Part shown: positions 29,105-37,867 of the stretch, piece by piece
How positions within the stretch are numbered: position 1 is the stretch's first letter
Layout: each line of letters starts with the position of its first letter
Source: Candidatus Sumerlaeaceae bacterium
Lineage (GTDB): Bacteria > Sumerlaeota > Sumerlaeia > Sumerlaeales > Sumerlaeaceae
DNA: 64,000 nucleotides
Direction of reading: 5' to 3'
Assembly: GCA_019695055.1 (NCBI GenBank)
Contig: JAIBAT010000019.1
Span: 62,001 to 126,000 of the forward strand
The notes under the pieces: model-generated
The model's database searches: none
What the model saw: only the letters and a program-made list of their open reading frames with translations
What the model was told of the DNA's origin: nothing
Program-made: the position numbers and the translations under genes

Positions 29105-31240
29105 CTACTGAAAGAGCTTGTTCTTGTTGGTCTGCTCCTGCACCGGGATCAACTTGGGTGAAACCTCTACACCGCTGCCACCGGCACCGCCGCTGATGGA
29201 GAGAGGCAGCACCTGGCGGCGCACGGTGGCGTCCCCGGCCATACGGAACTCGGATGAATCGCGAAGAGCCTCGGCCCGCGCCACGATCTGTTCGCGGCCT
29301 TTTGCAGGGAGGGTGCTTTCCACCGGCTGAAGTCCATCCTTTAGGCGGAATGAAAATTTGCCCGTTTCCGGGTCCAGGGCGAGCCCTTCCTCTGCCATTT
29401 CTCCGCCGGACTTCTGGCCGTCCAGTACCGCCGGGTTGATCCCCATCTGACGGGCAAGGGCGGTATCCTTCTCGAGCATCTTCCGGGTCAACACTACTGA
29501 GCCGTCGTCCAAGGTTGGCGGAAGCTTGGCCAGGGCTTTTTGGGCCGTCAGAGCAATTTTCGCATCGGGGAAGTTGCTTCCAATATACTGCAGCACCTTC
29601 TTGCGGTACGCAAGGTCGCCCGTCGACATGGCCGTATCATAGAATTTGCGCGCCTGGTCGTTGCGCAGCTTGGCTTCGTTTTCCGGCGTGTTTGTGCCGG
29701 CCTTGGCCAGGTAGCCTTTGGATTGGGTGTATTCACCCGCCTGCCGGGTCAGCTTCGCAAGTTGCGCCGAAATCTCCGCGGAGCGCGCTGAATTGGGATA
29801 CCGCCGGACGTAGCGCGCGCCGCTGTCCACGACCCGGTCCGTGTCCATCTGGGTCTTGAACTGCTCGGTTACGCCGCGCACTAGCATATCCGTCAGGAAC
29901 AGGAATGGCACGCCCGACGCCGCCTGCCCTGTGCTCTGGATGGCGGCGCTGCCGGCCATGTAGGCATTCTCGTCGCCGGTCCGCTTGCCGGACAGGATAA
30001 ACTTGTTTCGCTTCTGGCGCAAATCCTCCACGGCGCTGTCGAATTGCTCATCAAGGTTATAGTCAGGATTTGAAATTGTTGCCGCCGCCGCGATGCCACC
30101 GGGGGTGCCCGGTGCGGATTTCGCCAACTGCCGCAGCGTGGCGAGGGCGCCATCGTGGTTGCCGTTGCGGTCATCAAAGGCCGACGCCGCGAAAACGACC
30201 GAGTCGCGAATCCCCGATGGTTGGGCCAGCACGCGTTCCATGGCTGCCTTGTCATTGGTCAGCAATGCATTCACAGCGGCCGCCATGACGGCCTTGTCGG
30301 CGCTGCTCATTTGCCCATCGGCAGGGGAGACGCTGAGCGAATCCGCCTCCCGCTCATCCGCATCGCCGCGCGCCTGCCGCACTTTGGCCAGCAGCTCGGC
30401 CTTGGCCTGGTCCTCCGGCGCCATCAATGCTGCGATCTCTGCATGGTACTCCGCCGCGTCGTAGTTGCCGCGATCGAGTTGAAACTGGGCCGCAGCCTGC
30501 TCCCGCGCTGCGCGGTCGGCGTCGAGCTTGGCCTGAAGCTGCTTCTGCAACTCGGCAACCTCCGTCGCTTCCGGCGCATTGGGGTATTCCGCCAGGAATT
30601 TCCGGGCAAGGAAGACCATGCGCCGCTCGCGGTCGGTGGCTTTCTTTGCCTGACGAATACTATACACTGAATCCAGCAGCAGTTGCGCCGCATCCTGCGG
30701 CTGGAACATGGCCAGCTTGCTCAGGCTGGCTGAGGCGCGGTTAAAAACCTTGGTCATGCGATTGTAGCGCGTGTCGCGGTTGAGCTGGTGGATCTCGTAA
30801 TACTCATCCTCCAGCAGCGCGAGGATGATGCGTGTGCGCATTTCGTCGCTCTGGGTCTCGCGCGCTGCAATCTCCTGGGCCAGCAGGAATTCATCGCGGT
30901 CGCGCAGCGTGGAGTTGAACAGATAAAGAATGGATTCGCTCTCGCGAATTTCCGGGGTGTCTCCGGTGGCCTGTTCCCGGGCCAGCGCCTTTCGATAGAT
31001 CTGGGCCAGCTGGTCGCGTTGCCCGCCAAAGCACGCACTCAGTGCTGCCTGGGTATTTGCCTGAGGGCCCGACGGCTTTGCGGTCTGCGCCTTCTCGGCC
31101 GCGGCTTTCAGCTCGGCTTCATAGGTGACCCATGCTGAAACTGTGGTGCTGTCCGACGTCGCACAATAACCGCCAGACATTGCGCTCAGTAATGCCGCGG
31201 TGGCGAGTGACCGGAATACGGATTTCGATTGGGAGTTCAT
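29105..31240 (-). CDS. Secreted TPR-like helical-repeat protein of unknown function
   Basis: This 711-residue exported protein has a signal peptide ending near GGYCATS, followed by an almost wholly alpha-helical, alanine-rich sequence. Pairs of helices such as EKAQTAKPSGPQANTQAALS and KKATDRERRMVFLARKFLAE resemble degenerate TPR or YfiO/BamD-like repeats. The C-terminal 100 residues become glycine rich with VSPKLIPVQEQ. I cannot name a family. It diverges from the TolB-like gene, suggesting an envelope role. The start at 31240 gives the shortest clean signal peptide; an in-frame GTG at 31261 is closer to a strong AAAGGAG site and would add seven residues. Confidence 0.75.
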   Translation of the reverse strand: MNSQSKSVFRSLATAALLSAMSGGYCATSDSTTVSAWVTYEAELKAAAEKAQTAKPSGPQANTQAALSACFGGQRDQLAQIYRKALAREQATGDTPEIRESESILYLFNSTLRDRDEFLLAQEIAARETQSDEMRTRIILALLEDEYYEIHQLNRDTRYNRMTKVFNRASASLSKLAMFQPQDAAQLLLDSVYSIRQAKKATDRERRMVFLARKFLAEYPNAPEATEVAELQKQLQAKLDADRAAREQAAAQFQLDRGNYDAAEYHAEIAALMAPEDQAKAELLAKVRQARGDADEREADSLSVSPADGQMSSADKAVMAAAVNALLTNDKAAMERVLAQPSGIRDSVVFAASAFDDRNGNHDGALATLRQLAKSAPGTPGGIAAAATISNPDYNLDEQFDSAVEDLRQKRNKFILSGKRTGDENAYMAGSAAIQSTGQAASGVPFLFLTDMLVRGVTEQFKTQMDTDRVVDSGARYVRRYPNSARSAEISAQLAKLTRQAGEYTQSKGYLAKAGTNTPENEAKLRNDQARKFYDTAMSTGDLAYRKKVLQYIGSNFPDAKIALTAQKALAKLPPTLDDGSVVLTRKMLEKDTALARQMGINPAVLDGQKSGGEMAEEGLALDPETGKFSFRLKDGLQPVESTLPAKGREQIVARAEALRDSSEFRMAGDATVRRQVLPLSISGGAGGSGVEVSPKLIPVQEQTNKNKLFQ

Positions 31241-31263
31241 CGGCTGATTGCTGGAATCCACAT
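31237..31263 (-). other. Possible 8-codon leader ORF overlapping the next start (ATGA)
   Basis: Nine bases after a strong AAAGGAG sequence (31273-31279 region) lies ATG opening an 8-codon frame (MWIPAISR). Its TGA stop overlaps the ATG of the secreted TPR-like gene. It could couple translation. Alternatively the same ribosome site serves an in-frame GTG two bases away (31261), in which case the leader is accidental. Confidence 0.25.
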
Positions 31264-31408
31264 TTAAGACAACTCCTTTGAATTCAAGATTCATGGTTGG
31301 TTTGTGCGGGCTCGAATCCCGGCTTGCACGGCGCTTGCTTTGAATGCTAATCGCAATCATCCATACGTAGCTGTGAAAATTGACCTGTTGATGCTGGAGA
31401 GCCGTGGA

Positions 31409-32938
31409 ATGCTGATTCGTGGAATGATAGTCGCTGGATGGATGATTTGCGGCGCGATGGCCGTCGGTGCCGCGCCCATGGCGGGTTCGCCCGCGGAGGT
31501 TGGGCGCGGTGCCGGGCGCCAAGTCTCCACCGAAATGCAAACTGGTGGATTGAACGGCGTTATACTCGCGGCGGCAACACCCGCGTCCGGAAAACGGACA
31601 ACGACATCCGCAGCGCCAAAGCCCACCACCGCAGTCCCCAAACCGGTGTCCACGACACCCAAACCAGCCAGCGCACCAGCAACCACCCCCCAGGCAGTTC
31701 CTCCTGCCGCTTCGCCGGCGTCCAGCGCTTCCAAGGCTCAAAGCATTGGTGCTGTGCGCCCGAGCAACCTTGTTTTGCCCCAACTTGGAATTTCGATATT
31801 CGACGGCGACCCTCAGGCCGCGGGCGTCGGCCAGATAATCCAGAATGACCTGGTACTCGGCGACATCGCGCAGAAACCAACCAACGAGTCAGCAGCGTCA
31901 CAGGCCCTGCGGCAGGATCAACAATCGGGCAGCGTGAACATGGACGGCTGGGCTACCGCCGGCGTCAGCTACGTGGTTCGCGGACGCATGACGGGCACGG
32001 GCGTGGAGGCGGAACTTTACGACATCGCTTCGAAAGCGCGTGTGTTTGGAAAATCCTACACCGGCTTTTCCAACCAGAACGTTCGCCGCGCGGCCCACAA
32101 AATCGCGGACGATGTTATGACTGCCGTCAGCAACATGCCGGGGATATTTTCCACACAGGTCTGCTATCTGGCCGGCGGTTCCACAAAGGAAATCCACGTG
32201 ATGGACGCCGACGGAGGCAGTGACCGTCAGATTTCCAACGAGCGTAGCATCGTGACCTCTCCTTGTTGGGGGGAAAATGGAACAGAGATTTATTTCACGT
32301 CCTATCGCGACAACAACCCCGATCTCTATGGTATCACGCTTGGCGGAAACCGTTTTGAAATCAGCCGTCGGCCTGGCTTGAACACCGCGCCCTCATGGTC
32401 GGAAGCGGCCCAGCGACTTGCCGTATCTCTTTCCAAGGATGGCAATTCCGAGATTTACACCATGTCCCGCGACGGCCGCGATCTCGCGCGTTTGACGAAT
32501 TCCAGCGATGCCAATACCGCGCCCGACTGGAGCCCCGATGGATCGCGCATCGCATTTACCTCCGACCGCGGCGGCAGCCCGCAAATCTATCTGATGAGTT
32601 CCAGCGGCGGCAGCCCGCAAAAGATCAGCGGTGGCAATTACAGTGACTCGCCCGCCTGGAGCCCTGACGGATCCAAAGTCGCTTTCGTGACCCGCGAAGG
32701 CGGTGAATTTAACATCTACGTGGCCAGTGTGGCAGGTGGCCCGGCGGTTCAGCTGACCCGCGGGCAACGCGACAACGAGGATCCCTCCTGGGGCCCCAGC
32801 TCGCATCATCTCGTCTTCAGTTCCAACCGCGGCGGCGCCAAGGATATCTACATGATGAACATTGACACCAAGCGCGCCCACCAGCTCACCCGCGGCGGCA
32901 GCGCGTCGCAGCCCTCCTGGAGCCCGGCGTCGAAGTAG
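31409..32938 (+). CDS. TolB-like periplasmic beta-propeller with long Pro/Thr/Ala linker
   Basis: This 509-residue exported protein has a signal peptide (1-22), a low-complexity Pro/Thr/Ala/Lys linker at about residues 54-110, then a TolB N-terminal-like domain (about 115-250; YVVRGRMTGTGVEAELYDIA). A beta-propeller of PD40 repeats follows from 260 to the end, with repeated SPDGSRIAFTSDRGGSPQIY-type units. TolB binds Pal and takes part in envelope constriction and outer-membrane integrity. No tolA, tolQ, tolR or pal gene is in the window. The linker is unusual for TolB. ATG 31409 was chosen for its GGAG site and signal peptide. It is followed by a signalling phosphatase gene 61 bases later. 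Confidence 0.88.
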   Translation: MLIRGMIVAGWMICGAMAVGAAPMAGSPAEVGRGAGRQVSTEMQTGGLNGVILAAATPASGKRTTTSAAPKPTTAVPKPVSTTPKPASAPATTPQAVPPAASPASSASKAQSIGAVRPSNLVLPQLGISIFDGDPQAAGVGQIIQNDLVLGDIAQKPTNESAASQALRQDQQSGSVNMDGWATAGVSYVVRGRMTGTGVEAELYDIASKARVFGKSYTGFSNQNVRRAAHKIADDVMTAVSNMPGIFSTQVCYLAGGSTKEIHVMDADGGSDRQISNERSIVTSPCWGENGTEIYFTSYRDNNPDLYGITLGGNRFEISRRPGLNTAPSWSEAAQRLAVSLSKDGNSEIYTMSRDGRDLARLTNSSDANTAPDWSPDGSRIAFTSDRGGSPQIYLMSSSGGSPQKISGGNYSDSPAWSPDGSKVAFVTREGGEFNIYVASVAGGPAVQLTRGQRDNEDPSWGPSSHHLVFSSNRGGAKDIYMMNIDTKRAHQLTRGGSASQPSWSPASK

Positions 32939-32999
32939 TTCGGGTTCACTCAACTTTCCCCTTTATTGCCCGAAATCGCTGTGTCTTTTCCTGACGGCT

Positions 33000-34694
33000 A
33001 TGTCCAGATTGATAGTCGAGACAGGGGAAGAGGCGGGGATGGTCTATCCGCTGAAGGACGACGCCATCACAATCGGCCGCAGTGGTTCCTGCGGCGTCCA
33101 GGTCATCGATAAGCGGGTTAGCCGCCACCATGCGGTTATTCGCCGTGCGCAGGGCGCGGTGGTCCTGGAAGATCTCGGAAGCAAGAACGGAACGGTTCTC
33201 AATAACGAGCGGTTGTCGGGCCGGGTAAAGCTTCGCAGCGGTGACCGCATCACCCTGGGTGACGTTGTTCTTCTATACGAAGAGGAACCGCCCTCGGGGA
33301 CCTCGAAGAAATCCAATAAGGCCGACACCACCCAAACGGGCCGCCGGGTAAAACTGGTCACGGGCGAGCTGGACATGGCCCACGAGGAAATGCGGGTCAA
33401 GACCGGCACCGACGTGCCCGCGCCCCCGCCTCCGGTCAAACGCGACTATCTCGGTGATCCATTCGAGCGCCTGAAGGTTCTCTATCAGGTTGCCGAGTCC
33501 ACACGGTCGATCTTTAACGTGGAGGAGTTGCTGGCGCGCATCATGGACATACTCTGGTCCGTGGTGAAACCCTACCGTGGCATCATACTGCTTAGGGATG
33601 CTTCCAGCACATCCCTGGATCCCGTCGTTGTCCGTACCGATGAGACGCCCGCCCCGGAAATCCAGGTCAGCAGTACAATCCTCGAACGGTGCGTGGCGGA
33701 CCGGGTCGCCATCCTGATTTCCGACGCGCCGTCGGACATCCGATTCTCCGGCACGGAAAGCGTCATCGCGAGCCGGATTCGATCGGCAATCTGCGCGCCC
33801 ATCATTTTCAAGGATTACGTGCTCGGGGTTATCTACATCGATTCCCGTGCCGCGGGCCACATCTATTACACAACCGACGACCTGGAGCTGATTTCTGGCA
33901 TTGCCAATCAGGCCGCTGTGGCGATTACGAACGCCCGACTGCACCAGCGATCCATCGAGCAGGAGAAAATGTCCCGCGAACTGGACATTGCGCGCTCCAT
34001 CCAGACAAACCTGCTGCCGAAGTCCTTTCCCGAAGTCCCCGGCGTAACGCTAACTGGAATGAGTCTGCCGGCGCGTCAGGTGGGCGGCGACTTCTATGAT
34101 GTCATGAAACTCGACGATGGCCGCCTCGCCATCGTTGTGGCGGACGTCAGCGGCAAGGGCCTCGGCGCGGCGCTGCTCACTTCCACGGTTCGCGCCTCTC
34201 TGCGCGCGGAAATCATGCGGGCCGACGAGCGCTCCGTCGCCCAGATCGTGGCTACCACCAACATCCACGCCTGCCGCGACACCTCGAACAACATGTTTAT
34301 CACCCTGTTTTTTGCGATTTACGACCCCGCAAAGCGGACCCTCGATTTCACAAATGCCGGCCATCCGCACCCTCTGCTGTACAGGGCCTCCGGAAAGCAT
34401 CAAGCCCTCGAGACCGGTGGATGCTTCCTCGGTATCATGGAGCAGGTCGAGTATGCCTCCGAGCAGGTTTCAGTCAGTGAGGGAGACACGCTTATCATTT
34501 ATACAGACGGGGTAACGGATACCCAAAACGCGGAAGACGAGCGATTTGGAACCCACCGTCTGGAGGACGCCGCCCGGGCTAATTTGACCCTGACCCCGTC
34601 GGAGATACGCGACGAAATCTATGAAGCAACGCTTCAGCACCGCGGTGACCGAGACCAGTTCGACGACCTAACAATCGTTGTTGCTAAATTCTGA
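33000..34694 (+). CDS. FHA-GAF-PP2C (SpoIIE/RsbU-type) phosphatase
   Basis: This 564-residue cytoplasmic protein has three domains. FHA at residues 1-95 contains ITIGRSGSCGVQV, RVSRHHAVI and DLGSKNGTVLNNERL, and binds phosphothreonine. GAF at about 165-320 could sense a small ligand (ICAPIIFKDYVLGVIYID). A short coiled-coil linker (QEKMSRELDIARSIQTNLLP) leads to a PP2C/SpoIIE phosphatase at about 350-564 with GGDFYDV, VADVSGKGLGAALL, IYTDGVTDTQN and DDLTIVV, which carry the metal-binding aspartates. RsbU-type enzymes dephosphorylate anti-anti-sigma proteins, but no anti-sigma or STAS gene is nearby. The FHA domain may read the kinase at 21910. Ribosome site is weak. Confidence 0.92.
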   Translation: MSRLIVETGEEAGMVYPLKDDAITIGRSGSCGVQVIDKRVSRHHAVIRRAQGAVVLEDLGSKNGTVLNNERLSGRVKLRSGDRITLGDVVLLYEEEPPSGTSKKSNKADTTQTGRRVKLVTGELDMAHEEMRVKTGTDVPAPPPPVKRDYLGDPFERLKVLYQVAESTRSIFNVEELLARIMDILWSVVKPYRGIILLRDASSTSLDPVVVRTDETPAPEIQVSSTILERCVADRVAILISDAPSDIRFSGTESVIASRIRSAICAPIIFKDYVLGVIYIDSRAAGHIYYTTDDLELISGIANQAAVAITNARLHQRSIEQEKMSRELDIARSIQTNLLPKSFPEVPGVTLTGMSLPARQVGGDFYDVMKLDDGRLAIVVADVSGKGLGAALLTSTVRASLRAEIMRADERSVAQIVATTNIHACRDTSNNMFITLFFAIYDPAKRTLDFTNAGHPHPLLYRASGKHQALETGGCFLGIMEQVEYASEQVSVSEGDTLIIYTDGVTDTQNAEDERFGTHRLEDAARANLTLTPSEIRDEIYEATLQHRGDRDQFDDLTIVVAKF

Positions 34695-34845
34695 TTTTAT
34701 TGACTTTAGGTGTCTTTTTTTGCCCGCAAATGCCCCGCATGGCAGACCTCTTAATGAAAAAGATTGCGCCCTAATTGAAACATTTCCGGTGTCCCTTGGT
34801 TCTTATGCAAGCGTTCAAAAACAGGCTGTTTTGAGGAGATAACAC

Positions 34846-36819
34846 ATGAGTTTTCTGACCCGCAGGTCAGGGAGTTTTGCACTGGTCGCCGCCGCGGCAC
34901 TTACCATCGGCGCCACGGGTTCCGCCGAGGCCAAGCTGGCAACGGCCAATATCGTTCCGGCGAAAAGCGCCTACGTCGCTTCGGTCCCGGATGTCCCCGC
35001 AACTTGGAAGGCCTTCAAGGCCAGCTCCGCTTACGGGATTTACCAGAAGATTCTGGATGTTCCGGCCCTCAAGGATGGCCTGGACGATGTCCTGGGCCAG
35101 TTGAAGCCCATCGAGGAAGGCCTCGGGTTTAAGCTCAACGGCGATACACTGTCCGGCGTCTTCGCTGGCGTGGATATCTTCGCAGTTGCCGGCGACAGCG
35201 CCGACAAGGTGGCCCTCGGCATCGTGGCCAAGGTGGGCGACAAGGAAAAGCTCGCCAAGCTGATGGACCTCGCAGAAAAGGCCGCGGCCAAGGCGGCAAG
35301 TTCCTCCGATGATTCCGACAAGAAGGACAAGGACAGCGACAAGTCCGAATCCAAGGACGAGAAGGCTTCCGACAAGTCTGAAAAGTCCGAGTCGAAGGAT
35401 TCCGAGAAGAAGGAAGAGAAGACGGACGAGAAGAAGTCCGACGAAAAGAAATCCGACAACTCCATGGGCGGCGCCGAGGAATCGGCCGCCAAGTCCGACG
35501 AGAAGTCGGCCGACAAGGCGGCGGACAAGTCCGAAAAGTCAGCCGACAAATCAGCTTCCGACGATAAACCTGCGTCTGCCGTCACCACGAGCGAGTACAA
35601 GGGAGTCAAAGTTAAGAAGTTCTCCAGCGGCGACGCAGAGGCCGTCCTCGTTGCCGAGGTTGGCGACCTCCTTCTCCTTTCCAACGACAAGTCCACCCTC
35701 GAGGCTTTGATCAACCACGCCAAGGGCGAGGACAAAACCGGTACCATCGAGGGCAGCGACCTTTACAAGAAGGCCTCGGCAGCCCTCGGCGATTCAGCCG
35801 CTGATATTTACGTGTTCAACAATGACGAAGCAGCCTCGAAGCTCGTGAAGAGCGACCCGCAGATGGCGAAGCTCGACGAGTTGATGAGCAAGCTCTCCCC
35901 GTCCCCGGCTTCCGCCACCTCAGTCAAGATTGCCGAGAAGGAATTCGTCACCCGCTGGGCAGTCCCCGTGGAAAATGCGGACTGGAAGGCCCTGCTGGCC
36001 AAGTACGCGGCCAAGCCCCTCGAAGCGGCTGCATTTGTGCCGGCCGACGCCGTGGCAGCGGGCGCCACCAACATTTTCGATGCGAAAATGGCCCTCGGCT
36101 TCGTGCAGCAGGTGGCTTCCACCATTGGCGGTATGAGCGATGAGGACTTCGACAAGCAGGTCAGTGGCATGGATGCCCAGGTCGGGTTCTCCATCACCAA
36201 GGACCTCGTTCCGGCAATCGGCAATGATCTTGGTGTCAGCCTGAACTCGGTCAAGCCGGGCATGGGCTTCCCGACCATCGACGCGGCGATTATCCTCGGC
36301 GTGGCCGACAAGGCCAAGATGGACAAGGTCCTTGCCGCCGTGGACAAGCTGATTGAGAATGCCCTCAAGGCTGCCATTCCTCCCAGCGCCGAAGGCACCG
36401 GTGACGCGGCCCCGACCCTCAAGTCGGAAAAGGTGGGCGACGCCACCGTCAAATCCGTCCAACTCCCGATTCCCGGCCTCCTTCCCTGCTATGCCACCGA
36501 TGGCAAGTTTGTCCTCATTGGCACCAACAAGGAAAGCATCGTTGCGATGCTCGAGCTGAAGTCCGGCAAGGGCTCGGCACTGACGGCCGGCAGCGACTTC
36601 AAGGCGCTGGGTTCGCAGGTTTCGGCCAGCTGCAACAGCCTCAAGTTTGTAAATATTGAGAAGATCGTTGAGATTGCCGACGGCTTCCTCGGCGCTTCCC
36701 CGGCCGCTGTCGAAATCAAACCAGTTCTCGAGGCCCTCGGTTCGCTTCACGTCGCCGGTGCCAGCAGCGCGTCGAAGGACGGCGCCTACGTCGGTACCGC
36801 TGTCGTTAGGTTCAAGTAA
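34846..36819 (+). CDS. Secreted DUF3352-like protein with internal Lys/Ser/Asp/Glu-rich insert
   Basis: This 657-residue exported protein has a signal peptide ending near GSAEAKL, then alternating alpha/beta segments that resemble DUF3352-type proteins (VPDVPATWKAFKAS near residue 48; DIFAVAGDSADKVALGIVAK near 108). Residues 150-250 are an extreme low-complexity stretch built almost only from K, S, D, E and A (for example DKKDKDSDKSESKDEK). This is a highly charged flexible linker between two folded halves. The second half repeats the fold (FATRWAVP-like start, then VGDATVKSVQLPIPGLLPCY). An AGGAG site lies seven bases before ATG. The gene ends at a strong terminator. Function is unknown. Confidence 0.8.
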   Translation: MSFLTRRSGSFALVAAAALTIGATGSAEAKLATANIVPAKSAYVASVPDVPATWKAFKASSAYGIYQKILDVPALKDGLDDVLGQLKPIEEGLGFKLNGDTLSGVFAGVDIFAVAGDSADKVALGIVAKVGDKEKLAKLMDLAEKAAAKAASSSDDSDKKDKDSDKSESKDEKASDKSEKSESKDSEKKEEKTDEKKSDEKKSDNSMGGAEESAAKSDEKSADKAADKSEKSADKSASDDKPASAVTTSEYKGVKVKKFSSGDAEAVLVAEVGDLLLLSNDKSTLEALINHAKGEDKTGTIEGSDLYKKASAALGDSAADIYVFNNDEAASKLVKSDPQMAKLDELMSKLSPSPASATSVKIAEKEFVTRWAVPVENADWKALLAKYAAKPLEAAAFVPADAVAAGATNIFDAKMALGFVQQVASTIGGMSDEDFDKQVSGMDAQVGFSITKDLVPAIGNDLGVSLNSVKPGMGFPTIDAAIILGVADKAKMDKVLAAVDKLIENALKAAIPPSAEGTGDAAPTLKSEKVGDATVKSVQLPIPGLLPCYATDGKFVLIGTNKESIVAMLELKSGKGSALTAGSDFKALGSQVSASCNSLKFVNIEKIVEIADGFLGASPAAVEIKPVLEALGSLHVAGASSASKDGAYVGTAVVRFK

Positions 36820-36849
36820 CCACTCGCACCATTAAAGCAGCTTTTTTAT

Positions 36850-36888
36850 CCCGCACCGGTTTCAAGCCGGTGCGGGATTTTCTTTTTT
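36850..36888 (+). terminator. Rho-independent terminator after the DUF3352-like gene
   Basis: CCCGCACCGG (36850-36859), loop TTTCAAG, CCGGTGCGGG (36867-36876) form a perfect 10-bp GC-rich stem, followed by ATTTTCTTTTTT. It begins 31 bases after the stop codon. Confidence 0.93.
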
Positions 36889-36925
36889 GTGGCAGTTGTC
36901 CCTTTCGTGAACCTGAGTTGGCGGT

Positions 36926-37867
36926 GTGAGCAATGTGAATTCCTCCCCGACCATCCGCCTCGCAACCCGCGGCAGCGCCCTCGCTCTGGCCCAGGCGTCT
37001 GTCGTCGCCCGTGCCATCCAGGCAGCGCAGCCCGGAATTGCCGTGGAGTACCTCATTGTCCGAACCACCGCTGACAAGAATCCATCGGTCTCCGTCCGCC
37101 AGCTCGGCGACAAGGCGGTATTTGTGAAGGAGATCGAGGATGCCATCCTTTCAGGCGCCGCCGACGCCGGTGTCCACAGCGTCAAAGATTTGCCCGGTAC
37201 CTTGCCACCCGGCCTGGAGCTCGCGGCTATTGTCCAGCGCGATGACCCGCACGACGCACTCGTGACAACAGGGCCAGCGTCGCTGGGGGAGTTGCCTCGG
37301 AATCCCCGCATCGCGACAGCCAGTCTCCGCCGGGCGGGACAGATTCGCCGGCTGCGCCCCGACGCACAGATTCAAGCCATTCGTGGGAATGTGGACACAC
37401 GCCTCCGAAAATTGCGCTCCGGGGAATTTGATGCATTGATTGTCGCCGTGGCGGGGCTGCGACGCCTGGGGATTTCCGACCCATCAACACCATGGCTTGC
37501 GCTGGAATCCCTGATTCCTGCGCCGGGCCAGGGCGCCCTTGGAGTCGAGGCCCCTGCCGATTCACCCTTCTCCGGAATTTGGCAGACCATCAACCTGCCA
37601 ACCGAGCGCGAATGTATTCGCGCCGAGCGAGAGTTCACTCGCGCAATTGGCGCCGATTGCCACACACCAGTGGGCTGTCATTGCAGCATTGCGTCCAACG
37701 GGAGCTTGGAAATACGCGCCATGATTTGTTCCGCCGATGGTTCGGAGTATCTGGAAACGATGAAAACCGGCGCCGCCGACGCCCCGCTGATTGTGGCGCA
37801 ACAGGCTGCCGCCGATCTGCTCTCCCGCGGCGCCGCAAAAATCCTGGAGGCCGCCCGAAAATCCTGA
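36926..37867 (+). CDS. hemC: Porphobilinogen deaminase (hydroxymethylbilane synthase)
   Basis: This 313-residue enzyme joins four porphobilinogens into hydroxymethylbilane in heme and corrinoid biosynthesis. The N-terminus RLATRGSALALAQASVV and ADAGVHSVKDLP near residue 80 match the family. The dipyrromethane cofactor is attached to the cysteine in GADCHTPVGCH near residue 240, which is present. PRIATASLRRAGQIRRL contains the conserved substrate-binding arginines. GTG at 36926 gives the family N-terminus. The stop overlaps the ATG of the UbiA-like gene (TGATG), so the two are translationally coupled. Confidence 0.94.
   Translation: MSNVNSSPTIRLATRGSALALAQASVVARAIQAAQPGIAVEYLIVRTTADKNPSVSVRQLGDKAVFVKEIEDAILSGAADAGVHSVKDLPGTLPPGLELAAIVQRDDPHDALVTTGPASLGELPRNPRIATASLRRAGQIRRLRPDAQIQAIRGNVDTRLRKLRSGEFDALIVAVAGLRRLGISDPSTPWLALESLIPAPGQGALGVEAPADSPFSGIWQTINLPTERECIRAEREFTRAIGADCHTPVGCHCSIASNGSLEIRAMICSADGSEYLETMKTGAADAPLIVAQQAAADLLSRGAAKILEAARKS

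Noticed and set aside
31300..31325. tRNA T-arm-like sequence (cgggctcgaatcccg)
   Set aside because: No matching acceptor, D or anticodon arm lies around it on either strand; it is inside the divergent promoter region.
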